NCBI GenBank assembly: GCA_018882485.1 | Contig: VERU01000221.1 | Coordinates: 1-5,084 of the forward strand | Origin: Rhodoferax sp. | GTDB lineage: Bacteria; Pseudomonadota; Gammaproteobacteria; Burkholderiales; Burkholderiaceae_C | Direction: 5' to 3' | DNA: 5,084 nucleotides | Shown: positions 1-5,084 of the stretch, piece by piece | How positions within the stretch are numbered: position 1 is the first letter of the stretch | How the letters are laid out: each line of letters opens with the position of its first letter | The notes under the pieces: generated by a model | What the model was told of the DNA's origin: nothing | The model's database searches: none | The model's input: the letters and a program-made list of their open reading frames with translations, nothing else | Made by a program: the position numbers and the translations under genes

Positions 1-1929
1 CTTGCTCATCGTGCCCACGCCCTCGTAGGTCACGGCGGTACCCGCCGGCAACTCGCCCTTGGCCTGCTTGAGACGCGCGCCGATGACCTTGCCGGCGTCA
101 TCGTGCTGATCCTCCACCTCATGGGGCCAGAAGTACTCAATGCCACCCCGTTCACCCTTGCGCGAGTAGATGTGGTTGAGCACCATGCCCTGCGTCAGCA
201 GCCGGGTGAACGGCTCATCGACCCGGGTCAGGCCGAGGTCGCGCATCACCTTGGTCCAGAAACGGGCGTACAGCAGGTGCAGGATGGCGTGCTCGATGCC
301 CCCGATGTACTGGTCCATGGGCATCCAGTACGCGGCCCCATCGGCCACCATGACTTGGTCGTTGCCCGGATCGCAGTAGCGCATGAAGTACCAGGAACTG
401 TCGACAAAGGTGTCCATGGTGTCGGTTTCACGCCGGGCCGCCCGGCCGCAGACGGGGCAGACCACGCCGGCATGAAACCCCTCGTGGCGGTTCAAGGGGT
501 TGCCGCTGCCATCGGGCACGCAGTCCTGCGGCAACACCACCGGCAAATCCTGCTCGGGCACCGGCACGGCACCGTGCTCCGTGCAATGGATGATCGGAAT
601 CGGCGTACCCCAGTAGCGCTGACGGCTGATGCCCCAGTCGCGCAGACGCCAGGTGGTTTTCTTCTCGCCCAGGCCGCGAGCGTCAAGGTCTGAGGCGACA
701 GCGTCCACACAGGCCTGAAAGGCCAACCCATCGTACCGGCCCGAATGGATGGCCACGCCGGCGCCTTTTTCTCCGTAGGCATCGCGCCAGCACGTCGGAT
801 CGAAAACGCCGTCACGCAGCGACACCACCTGCCGGATTGGCAATCCGTATTTCAGCGCGAAGGCGAAATCACGCTCATCATGGGCCGGAACGCCCATGAC
901 CGCACCATCGCCATAACCCATCAGCACGTAATTGCCCACCCAGACCGGAACCTCGTCGCCGGTCAGCGGATGGGTCACCGACAAGCCGGTCGGGCAGCCC
1001 TTTTTCTCCTGGGTGGCCAGTTCGGCCTCGGTGGTTCCGCCCCGCCGGCATTCCTCGATGAAGGCGGTCAGCGCGGGATTGCCGATCGCCGCGTGAGCGG
1101 CCAAAGGATGCTCGGGCGCCACCGCGCAGAAGGTCACCCCCATGATGGTGTCGGCACGGGTGGTGAAAACGTAAAGACGCCCGTCGCCCACCGGTGCGCC
1201 ATCGGCACCACCAATGGCATGGGGAAAAGCAAAACGCACCCCCTCGCTGCGCCCGATCCAGTTTTCCTGCATCAGCTTGACGCGCTCCGGCCACCCCGGC
1301 AGGTGATGCTGGACATGATCCAGCAATTCGGCCGCGTAATCGGTGATCTTCAGGTAGTAGCCGGGGATCTCCCGCTTTTCAACCACCGCCCCGGTGCGCC
1401 ACCCCTTCCCGTCGATCACCTGTTCGTTGGCCAGCACCGTCTGGTCCACCGGATCCCAATTGACGACCTGGGTCTTGCGATAGGCGACACCCTTTTCCAG
1501 CATCTTGAGGAACAGCCACTGGTTCCACTTGTAGTAGTCGGGGTCGCACGTGGCCACCTCACGGCTCCAGTCGATGGCCAGGCCCATGGCCTGCATCTGC
1601 GCCTTCATGTAGGCGATGTTGTCGTAGGTCCATCGCGCGGGGGGGACGTTGTTTTTCAGGGCCGCGTTCTCGGCAGGCAGTCCGAAAGCGTCCCAACCCA
1701 TGGGCATCAGAACGTTGTAGCCGTTCATGCGCAGGTAGCGCGTGAGCATGTCGTTGATGGTGTAGTTGCGCACATGGCCCATGTGCAACTTGCCGCTGGG
1801 GTAGGGCAGCATCGAGCAGGCGTAGTACTTGCGCCGCTGCGGGTCTTCGGTGACGCGGTAGACATCGCGTGCGCGCCAGTCGGCCTGGGCGGCTCGCTCG
1901 ACGTCGAGGTGGCTGTATTTGTCGTGCAT
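1..1929 (-). CDS. leuS: Leucyl-tRNA synthetase, C-terminal part missing (runs off the left edge)
   Basis: Cytoplasmic class I aminoacyl-tRNA synthetase that charges tRNA-Leu with leucine and edits mischarged tRNA. About 643 residues are visible, of roughly 860-880 usual. Numbering from the chosen start: HIGH signature as HMGH at 49-52 after the PYPSGKL lead-in; the CP1 editing domain with TTRADT (specificity threonine near 261) and the HDERD motif at 350-354, whose last Asp matches the editing Asp345 of E. coli; [12 protein letters not shown] from 430; a CPVC pair at 491-494 in the zinc-domain region; GGIEHAI near 543; and the KMSKS loop reached at the edge as TMSK (640-643). The reading frame is intact. 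The frame opens 17 codons earlier, at 1980, giving an Ala/Pro-rich extension. I chose 1929 because [11 protein letters not shown] lines up with the first residue of E. coli LeuRS. Neither start has a clear Shine-Dalgarno sequence. It is the last visible gene of the minus-strand cluster, downstream of exbD. Identity is essentially certain; the start is not. Confidence 0.96.
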   Translation of the reverse strand, partial: MHDKYSHLDVERAAQADWRARDVYRVTEDPQRRKYYACSMLPYPSGKLHMGHVRNYTINDMLTRYLRMNGYNVLMPMGWDAFGLPAENAALKNNVPPARWTYDNIAYMKAQMQAMGLAIDWSREVATCDPDYYKWNQWLFLKMLEKGVAYRKTQVVNWDPVDQTVLANEQVIDGKGWRTGAVVEKREIPGYYLKITDYAAELLDHVQHHLPGWPERVKLMQENWIGRSEGVRFAFPHAIGGADGAPVGDGRLYVFTTRADTIMGVTFCAVAPEHPLAAHAAIGNPALTAFIEECRRGGTTEAELATQEKKGCPTGLSVTHPLTGDEVPVWVGNYVLMGYGDGAVMGVPAHDERDFAFALKYGLPIRQVVSLRDGVFDPTCWRDAYGEKGAGVAIHSGRYDGLAFQACVDAVASDLDARGLGEKKTTWRLRDWGISRQRYWGTPIPIIHCTEHGAVPVPEQDLPVVLPQDCVPDGSGNPLNRHEGFHAGVVCPVCGRAARRETDTMDTFVDSSWYFMRYCDPGNDQVMVADGAAYWMPMDQYIGGIEHAILHLLYARFWTKVMRDLGLTRVDEPFTRLLTQGMVLNHIYSRKGERGGIEYFWPHEVEDQHDDAGKVIGARLKQAKGELPAGTAVTYEGVGTMSK

Positions 1930-1981
1930 GGGAGGCAATGCGGGCTGGGCCGCGGCCGTTGCGACCGCAGAGCCTGCCATT

Positions 1982-2410
1982 CTAGGGTTTGGCCGTCGCT
2001 GCGGGCCGCACCACGAAACCGATGCGGCTCAGGCCCGCCTGCTGCGCCAGATTCATCACCTCCACCAACCGCCCGTAGGGCAGGCCCACATCGGCGCGCA
2101 ACTGGAGTTCGGTCTCGGCATGATCCCGGGCCACCTGACGCAGGCGCTGCTCCAGGGCGGCAGCCGTCAAGACCCGGTCGTCAATATACGTTTGCCCCTG
2201 GGCATCCACCACCAGCACCACCGCCGGGGGGGCTTCTCCGCCCGGCTTCGCGGCACCGCGCGGCAAATCCAGGCGGATCGCACTGGTCAGCAGCGGTGCA
2301 GTCAGGATGAAGATGACCACCAGCACCAGCATCACGTCCACCAGGGGGGTGACGTTGATGTCACCGATCGGCGCATCGTGACGCGGACTGTCGAGTCGGC
2401 CGAATGCCAT
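1982..2410 (-). CDS. exbD: ExbD/TolR-family proton-channel subunit
   Basis: A 142-residue inner-membrane protein, very close to the 141 residues of E. coli ExbD. A short cytoplasmic N-terminus is followed by the family signature [14 protein letters not shown] (17-30). This carries Asp25, the proton-path residue at the same number as in E. coli ExbD. A single membrane helix spans about 24-45, and a periplasmic domain runs to the end, including the conserved [22 protein letters not shown] stretch (106-125, split across a beta-alpha unit). With ExbB it forms the complex that uses proton-motive force to drive TonB, or a Tol-like partner. The start at 2410 was chosen because it gives the family length. 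An AGGG at 2415-2418 lies only 4 nt upstream, so it is a weak ribosome site. The frame stays open further upstream, but that sequence lies inside exbB. TolR is the alternative name: ExbD and TolR cannot be separated firmly by motif, and no tonB, tolA or tolB is in view. Confidence 0.92.
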   Translation of the reverse strand: MAFGRLDSPRHDAPIGDINVTPLVDVMLVLVVIFILTAPLLTSAIRLDLPRGAAKPGGEAPPAVVLVVDAQGQTYIDDRVLTAAALEQRLRQVARDHAETELQLRADVGLPYGRLVEVMNLAQQAGLSRIGFVVRPAATAKP

Positions 2411-2427
2411 GGCGCCCTGCTGGCTAT

Positions 2428-3081
2428 TCAGTCTGTGGACACCACACGGCCCGCATGCAGGTCGCGCAGATCGCGGGCGAACCCCTCCAGGGCCGCCTCC
2501 TGACTGGCAATGATCCGCCCGTACACGTTGTAGGCCAGCACCGCCGGCAGGGCAACCGCCAGCCCGGCGGCGGTCATCACCAGCGACTCGCCGACTGGGC
2601 CCGCGATGCGGTCGATGCTGACCTGACCTGCATCGGCCATGCCGATCAGCGCCCGGTAAATGCCCCACACCGTCCCCAACAGCCCGACGAACGGCGCGGT
2701 CGATCCCACCGTGGCCAGCAACACCTGACCTTGCCGCAGGCGAGCCTGGATCCCGGTCAGGGCCTCACGCAATTGCCGGGTCAGCCGCACTTCCGGAGGA
2801 CCCACCGCATCCAGGAGGCCCGTATCGGCCAGCCGGGTGGCCTCAACCAGGGGCTGTACCAGACCCTCCCGGTCAAAAGCGGGCAGGCGCTGGCCCGCCA
2901 CGATCAGGTCGGGGGACTGCCAGAAGGCGGCAATCGCGCGGGCGGTATCGCCACCCGCCCGGCGCAGCAGCCACGCCTTCCAGAGGATCGCGACCCAGCA
3001 CGCCACGGACATCGCCAGCAACAACAAGGCCACGCCCTGCGTGACAGCATCTCCCTGCAGGAAGAGCTGGCCGGGGCTCAT
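2428..3081 (-). CDS. exbB: ExbB/TolQ-family proton-channel protein (MotA/TolQ/ExbB domain)
   Basis: A 217-residue inner-membrane protein that would form the pentameric proton channel around ExbD; E. coli ExbB has 244 residues and TolQ 230. Three hydrophobic segments fit the family topology: about 16-38, 118-142 and 163-187, with a large cytoplasmic loop between the first two. The signature [19 protein letters not shown] lies at 123-141. Thr137, Glu165 and Thr170 correspond to E. coli ExbB Thr148, Glu176 and Thr181, which line the proton path. The start at 3081 overlaps the dapB stop codon as ATGA, so translation is probably coupled to dapB. No strong Shine-Dalgarno sequence is seen, and the frame extends further upstream only within dapB. 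exbD follows after 17 nt. The [16 protein letters not shown] wording is nearer ExbB than TolQ, but the Tol alternative is not excluded. Confidence 0.93.
   Translation of the reverse strand: MSPGQLFLQGDAVTQGVALLLLAMSVACWVAILWKAWLLRRAGGDTARAIAAFWQSPDLIVAGQRLPAFDREGLVQPLVEATRLADTGLLDAVGPPEVRLTRQLREALTGIQARLRQGQVLLATVGSTAPFVGLLGTVWGIYRALIGMADAGQVSIDRIAGPVGESLVMTAAGLAVALPAVLAYNVYGRIIASQEAALEGFARDLRDLHAGRVVSTD
3078..3081 (-). other. ATGA stop-start overlap of dapB and exbB
   Basis: On the minus strand the exbB ATG (3081-3079) shares bases with the dapB TGA (3080-3078). Such 4-nt overlaps usually reflect translational coupling by ribosome re-initiation. Here it fits the lack of a strong ribosome site for exbB. 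It is direct evidence that dapB and exbB are on one transcript. Confidence 0.85.
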
Positions 3082-3893
3082 CGCAGGCCAAGCACGTCGA
3101 ACATGTCGAACAGGCCTGCGCCCCGTGCCGACAGGAACCGTGCGGCACGCAGGCTGCCCTGGGCGTAGGTAGCCCGGCTGGACGACTTGTGGGTGACCTC
3201 GATGCGTTCGCCGGTGCCGGCAAACAGAACGGTGTGATCGCCCACGATATCCCCACCTCGGATGGTCGAAAAGCCGATGGTGGACGGATCGCGTTCGCCG
3301 GTCACGCCTTCGCGGGCGTACACAGCGCATTGCTTCAGATCGCGTCCGAGCGCACCCGCGATGACCTCGCCCATCTTCAGGGCGGTGCCGGATGGCGCAT
3401 CGACCTTGTGCCGGTGGTGGGCCTCAATGATCTCGATATCGTAGCCGGTGTCCAGAGCCCGAGCGGCCATCTCCAGCAGCTTGAGCGTAACATTGACGCC
3501 CACGCTCATGTTGGGCGCCATCACGATGCCGATGTCGCTCGAAGCGGACGCGATCTGCGCCTTCTGCGCTTCGGTGAATCCCGTGGTACCGATCACCATG
3601 CGAACGCCCCGTTCGCGGCAGGCCTGCAGATGCGCCAGGGTCCCCTCGGGTCGGGTGAAATCGATCAGCACATCGGCCTGCGCCAGCCCCACCGACAGGT
3701 CAGGGGTGATACAGACCCCGCTCGCATGGCCCAGGAAGGCGGTAGCGTCCTCTCCAACAGCCTGCGAATCGGGCCGATCGAGCGCACCCGCCAGCCGGCA
3801 GTCCGGGGCGGCGCGCACCGCTTCAATGAGCATGCGCCCCATGCGGCCGGATGCGCCGGCAATCGCAATGCGGTGTAAGACGGTCTCAGCCAT
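3078..3893 (-). CDS. dapB: 4-hydroxy-tetrahydrodipicolinate reductase
   Basis: A 271-residue cytoplasmic enzyme that uses NAD(P)H to reduce (hydroxy)tetrahydrodipicolinate in the diaminopimelate/lysine pathway, which feeds peptidoglycan and protein synthesis. Its length matches E. coli DapB (273). The N-terminal Rossmann fold has GASGRMG at 13-19 and an acidic-basic pair Asp39-Arg40 at the position that contacts the cofactor ribose. DFTRPEGT (78-85), GTTGF (102-106) and APNMSVGVN (126-134) follow. The catalytic signature [15 protein letters not shown] spans 157-171, with His159 and Lys163 at the same numbers as the E. coli catalytic residues. The family tail THKSSSR...GLFDMFDVL closes the protein. 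The start at 3893 is supported by GAGG at 3901-3904, 7 nt upstream. The gene lies 26 nt after bamE and its TGA overlaps the exbB ATG. No anomalies seen. Confidence 0.98.
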   Translation of the reverse strand: MAETVLHRIAIAGASGRMGRMLIEAVRAAPDCRLAGALDRPDSQAVGEDATAFLGHASGVCITPDLSVGLAQADVLIDFTRPEGTLAHLQACRERGVRMVIGTTGFTEAQKAQIASASSDIGIVMAPNMSVGVNVTLKLLEMAARALDTGYDIEIIEAHHRHKVDAPSGTALKMGEVIAGALGRDLKQCAVYAREGVTGERDPSTIGFSTIRGGDIVGDHTVLFAGTGERIEVTHKSSSRATYAQGSLRAARFLSARGAGLFDMFDVLGLR

Positions 3894-3900
3894 GGGAATC

Positions 3901-3904
3901 CCTC
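3901..3904 (-). promoter_or_regulatory. dapB: Ribosome binding site of dapB (GAGG)
   Basis: The minus-strand sequence GTGAGGGATTCCC directly before the dapB ATG contains GAGG with a 7-nt spacer. It is the only well-formed Shine-Dalgarno sequence I see in this window and it fixes the dapB start. The upstream bamE stop is 15 nt further away. Confidence 0.75.
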
Positions 3905-3919
3905 ACGGTCGATGGACGC

Positions 3920-4459
3920 TCAGGGTGCCTCGAGCGGCGGGTAACTGGCTGGCGCAAGCGGTGTCGTGCTGGTCACCGGGGCGACCACCGGTCGCGCTGG
4001 CGGTGGCGGAAGCTGATCGGCCGGCACCTCGAGCACAGGCACCTTGCCGAAACGGCGGCCGGAGTCCAGCGACGCCACGAACTCGGCTTCACTGGGGAGC
4101 GCATCCGCCTGCACCCGCTCCAGCGCGTCGCCCCTGAAGAACACGGTCACTTTGCGCAACTGGGGCTCGGCTCCGGTGCGGCGGAAGGTGAAGACATAGT
4201 CCCAGCGGTCGGCGTGGAACAGGCTGGTGACCAGCGGAGTGCCCAGGATGTCGCGCACCTGCAGGCGGCTCATGCCCGGCTGCAGCGCCGACACCTGCTC
4301 GCGCGACACGAAATTGCCCTGCACGATGTCCATGCGGTAAGGCGTGACCATGGCAACCACCCGGTTGCTGGCCGAATCCACGGTCGAGCAGGCCGTCAAC
4401 GAGGCCGTGACCAGCAGCGCAAGACCCAGGCGCGAGGGACGCAGTAAAGCAGCGGTCAT
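3920..4459 (-). CDS. bamE: Outer-membrane protein assembly factor BamE (SmpA/OmlA lipoprotein)
   Basis: A 179-residue lipoprotein of the BAM complex, which inserts beta-barrel proteins into the outer membrane. The signal peptide has positive charge near the start (Arg7, Arg10), a hydrophobic core (about 11-20) and a lipobox LTAC at 21-24, so Cys24 would be lipidated. The next residue is Ser, not Asp, consistent with outer-membrane sorting. The SmpA/OmlA domain follows: YRMDIVQGNFV (41-51), GMSRLQVRDILGTPL (62-76) and the W-x-Y-x-F strand at 86-90. Beyond the domain is a long tail, proline-rich from about 150 to 179, which the 113-residue E. coli BamE lacks. The start at 4459 was chosen because it begins a proper signal peptide; an earlier start in the same frame would add 22 non-signal residues and overrun the promoter. 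No clear Shine-Dalgarno sequence is visible. It is the first gene of the minus-strand cluster and divergent from fur. Confidence 0.93.
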   Translation of the reverse strand: MTAALLRPSRLGLALLVTASLTACSTVDSASNRVVAMVTPYRMDIVQGNFVSREQVSALQPGMSRLQVRDILGTPLVTSLFHADRWDYVFTFRRTGAEPQLRKVTVFFRGDALERVQADALPSEAEFVASLDSGRRFGKVPVLEVPADQLPPPPARPVVAPVTSTTPLAPASYPPLEAP

Positions 4460-4476
4460 GAACAGCACGTTGACGC

Positions 4477-4482
4477 TATGAT
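4477..4482 (+). promoter_or_regulatory. fur: Candidate -10 element of the fur promoter (TATGAT)
   Basis: TATGAT on the plus strand matches five of six consensus bases and would start transcription near 4489, giving a fur leader of about 57 nt. The matching -35 would fall at about 4454-4459, inside the first bamE codons, and is weak. A TTGACG at 4470-4475 looks like a -35 box, but at 17 bp downstream it meets only TACCGG, so that pairing is less likely. No Fur box is recognisable nearby. Confidence 0.4.
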
Positions 4483-4488
4483 TTGGCC

Positions 4489-4494
4489 ATTGTA
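4489..4494 (-). promoter_or_regulatory. Candidate -10 element of the bamE operon promoter (TACAAT)
   Basis: Read on the minus strand, TACAAT matches five of six bases of the sigma-70 consensus. It would place the transcription start near 4482-4483 and leave a leader of about 23 nt before the bamE ATG. The -35 region expected at about 4512-4518 (GCTCGT/GGCTCG) is poor. As no other promoter-like gap exists downstream in the cluster, this is the best candidate for the bamE-dapB-exbB-exbD-leuS transcript. It is inferred from sequence only. Confidence 0.5.
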
Positions 4495-4545
4495 CCGGCA
4501 GGTCCTGGCGCACGAGCCGGCACAAACCGGCCTCGGTTCCGCCGC

Positions 4546-4992
4546 ATGAACAACATCGACGAACTCAAAAGCACCGGCCTGAAGGCCACCTTGCCGCGCC
4601 TGAAAATCCTGGAAATCTTCCAGAAGGGCGGGCAACGGCACATGACCGCCGAAGACGTGTTCCGCCTGCTTTTGCAAGAGCGCTCGGATGTCGGCCTGGC
4701 CACGGTGTACCGGGTGCTGGCCCAGTTCGAGCAAGCGGAAATCCTGACCCGCAGCCATTTTGAAAGCGGCCGCGCCGTCTATGAACTCAACGAAGGTCAG
4801 CACCACGATCACCTGGTCTGTCTGGACTGCGGTCGGGTGGAGGAATTCTTCGACGGCGAGATCGAACAGCGCCAGCAGGCCGTGGCCAAGGCCAAGGGCT
4901 TCGAGATCGCCGACCATGCGCTGAGCCTGTACGCCCGCTGCCTGCGCGATCCCTGCCCCAACCGGCCCGTGCCAGGCGCCGCCGCCGGCTGA
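4546..4992 (+). CDS. fur: Ferric uptake regulator Fur
   Basis: A 148-residue cytoplasmic metal-dependent transcription factor, the same length as E. coli Fur. It represses iron-uptake genes when Fe2+ is plentiful. The winged-helix DNA-binding domain covers about 1-83, with [12 protein letters not shown] (11-22), [10 protein letters not shown] (34-43) and the recognition region [13 protein letters not shown] (50-62). The dimerisation/metal domain carries all expected ligands: His32, Glu80, the HHDH cluster 86-89, Glu107 and His124. It also has both structural-zinc cysteine pairs, Cys92-x2-Cys95 and Cys132-x4-Cys137. The start at 4546 gives the family N-terminus [15 protein letters not shown]. 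An in-frame TTG at 4483 would add 21 atypical residues and overlap the promoter. There is no good Shine-Dalgarno sequence before 4546. The second Cys pair and a short Ala/Gly tail end the protein close to the convergent gene. A true Fur is far more likely than Zur or PerR. Confidence 0.97.
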   Translation: MNNIDELKSTGLKATLPRLKILEIFQKGGQRHMTAEDVFRLLLQERSDVGLATVYRVLAQFEQAEILTRSHFESGRAVYELNEGQHHDHLVCLDCGRVEEFFDGEIEQRQQAVAKAKGFEIADHALSLYARCLRDPCPNRPVPGAAAG

Positions 4993-5025
4993 CCCTGATT
5001 CCGTCGCGGGGCGGGCTCAGCCGGC
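4984..5025. terminator. Inverted repeat between convergent fur and hprK-like gene, possible bidirectional terminator
   Basis: A perfect 9-bp inverted repeat, GCCGGCTGA (4984-4992) and TCAGCCGGC (5017-5025), encloses a 24-nt loop. Each arm contains the stop codon of one of the two convergent genes. CCC at 4993-4995 and GGG at 5013-5015 could extend the stem past a one-base bulge. There is no T-run on either side, so it is not a classical intrinsic terminator. It may block or pause both transcripts, or be a consequence of similar gene ends. Confidence 0.4.
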
Positions 5026-5084
5026 CTCGTCGGCGTCCATGGCCTGGCGATGGCGCTCGACGAACTCCTGGTAGGTGTCGATAC
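5017..5084 (-). CDS. hprK: C-terminal end of a gene, probably HPr kinase/phosphorylase (partial)
   Basis: Only the last 21 codons and a TGA are in view; the visible tail begins IDTYQEFVERHRQAMD and ends DADEAG. The first part resembles the C-terminal helix of betaproteobacterial HPr kinase/phosphorylase, where a stretch like LRG-(I/V)DTYQEF-x-RxRxAM is typical from memory. As I recall, hprK with ptsN lies beside fur in related Burkholderiales genomes, which supports the call. HprK phosphorylates or dephosphorylates HPr of the phosphotransferase system and links carbon status to regulation. The gene converges on fur with 24 nt between the stop codons. No catalytic motif (Walker A, HPrK signature) is in the window, so the name rests on a short tail and gene context. 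Another protein cannot be excluded, but the coding call itself is well supported by codon usage and position. Confidence 0.55.
   Translation of the reverse strand, partial: IDTYQEFVERHRQAMDADEAG

Noticed and set aside
1639..1645. Runs of seven C on the coding strand in leuS (also 2226-2232 in exbD, and six at 2344-2349), considered as phase-variable tracts
   Set aside because: They encode Pro-containing stretches in essential or conserved genes, all frames are intact, and seven bases is short for slippage-based switching in a GC-rich genome.
745..2310. A long open frame (521 codons) on the plus strand, opposite leuS and part of exbD
   Set aside because: It lies antisense to the intact, clearly conserved leuS frame. 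Its protein is rich in His/Gly/Arg/Val with no recognisable domain, as expected for a mirror frame in GC-rich DNA, and it crosses the leuS-exbD gene border.
3189..3878. A 229-codon open frame on the plus strand opposite dapB, with others opposite exbB and bamE
   Set aside because: The minus-strand genes carry full catalytic or structural motifs. The opposite frames show no domains and have the composition of complementary codons.
4477..4494. A possible Fur box for autoregulation around TATGATTTGGCCATTGTA
   Set aside because: Only the central TGGCCA is palindromic, and the sequence does not match the repeated GATAAT pattern of the Fur consensus.
4456..4917. A 153-codon open frame on the minus strand opposite fur
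   Set aside because: Fur has every expected metal ligand on the plus strand. The opposite frame has no family features and would run through the bamE promoter.
1..5084. Search for mobile elements, CRISPR repeats, tRNA or other RNA genes, toxin-antitoxin or defence genes
   Set aside because: The window is nearly fully covered by conserved housekeeping genes. The only gaps over 25 nt are the 26-nt bamE-dapB spacer, the 86-nt bamE-fur region and possibly the leuS start region, and none holds such an element.

Overview
The window is a compact, GC-rich stretch of housekeeping chromosome with almost no non-coding DNA. Base composition, protein sequence style (notably the LeuRS N-terminus and Fur) and gene order all suggest a betaproteobacterium of the order Burkholderiales, probably Comamonadaceae-like. 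This is inferred from family knowledge and was not tested by a search.

Layout: on the minus strand, read right to left from about 4460 down to 1, five genes run in one direction: bamE (outer-membrane assembly lipoprotein), dapB (4-hydroxy-tetrahydrodipicolinate reductase), an ExbB/TolQ-family proton-channel protein, its ExbD/TolR partner, and leuS (leucyl-tRNA synthetase, cut off by the left edge at its KMSKS loop). Gaps are 26 nt (bamE-dapB), a 4-nt ATGA overlap (dapB-exbB), 17 nt (exbB-exbD) and 1 or 52 nt (exbD-leuS, depending on the leuS start). This fits one co-transcribed operon starting from a promoter just upstream of bamE. On the plus strand, fur (ferric uptake regulator) is divergent from bamE across an 86-nt region holding back-to-back candidate promoters. 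At the right edge, the last 21 codons of a minus-strand gene converge on fur. Its tail resembles HPr kinase/phosphorylase (hprK), which would fit the neighbourhood in related genomes.

Function: four of the five operon genes can be linked by envelope or biosynthetic growth needs. BamE supports outer-membrane protein insertion, DapB makes the diaminopimelate/lysine precursor for peptidoglycan and protein, and ExbB-ExbD convert proton-motive force into work on the outer membrane. LeuRS supplies translation. Fur next door is the usual regulator of TonB-ExbBD iron uptake in many bacteria, but I see no convincing Fur box in the window.

I found no mobile element, CRISPR array, RNA gene or novel system. 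The points worth a second look are small: the overlapping divergent bamE/fur promoters, a perfect 9-bp inverted repeat built from the two convergent stop codons, the exbBD pair without tonB, and the leuS start and signature-motif variant.
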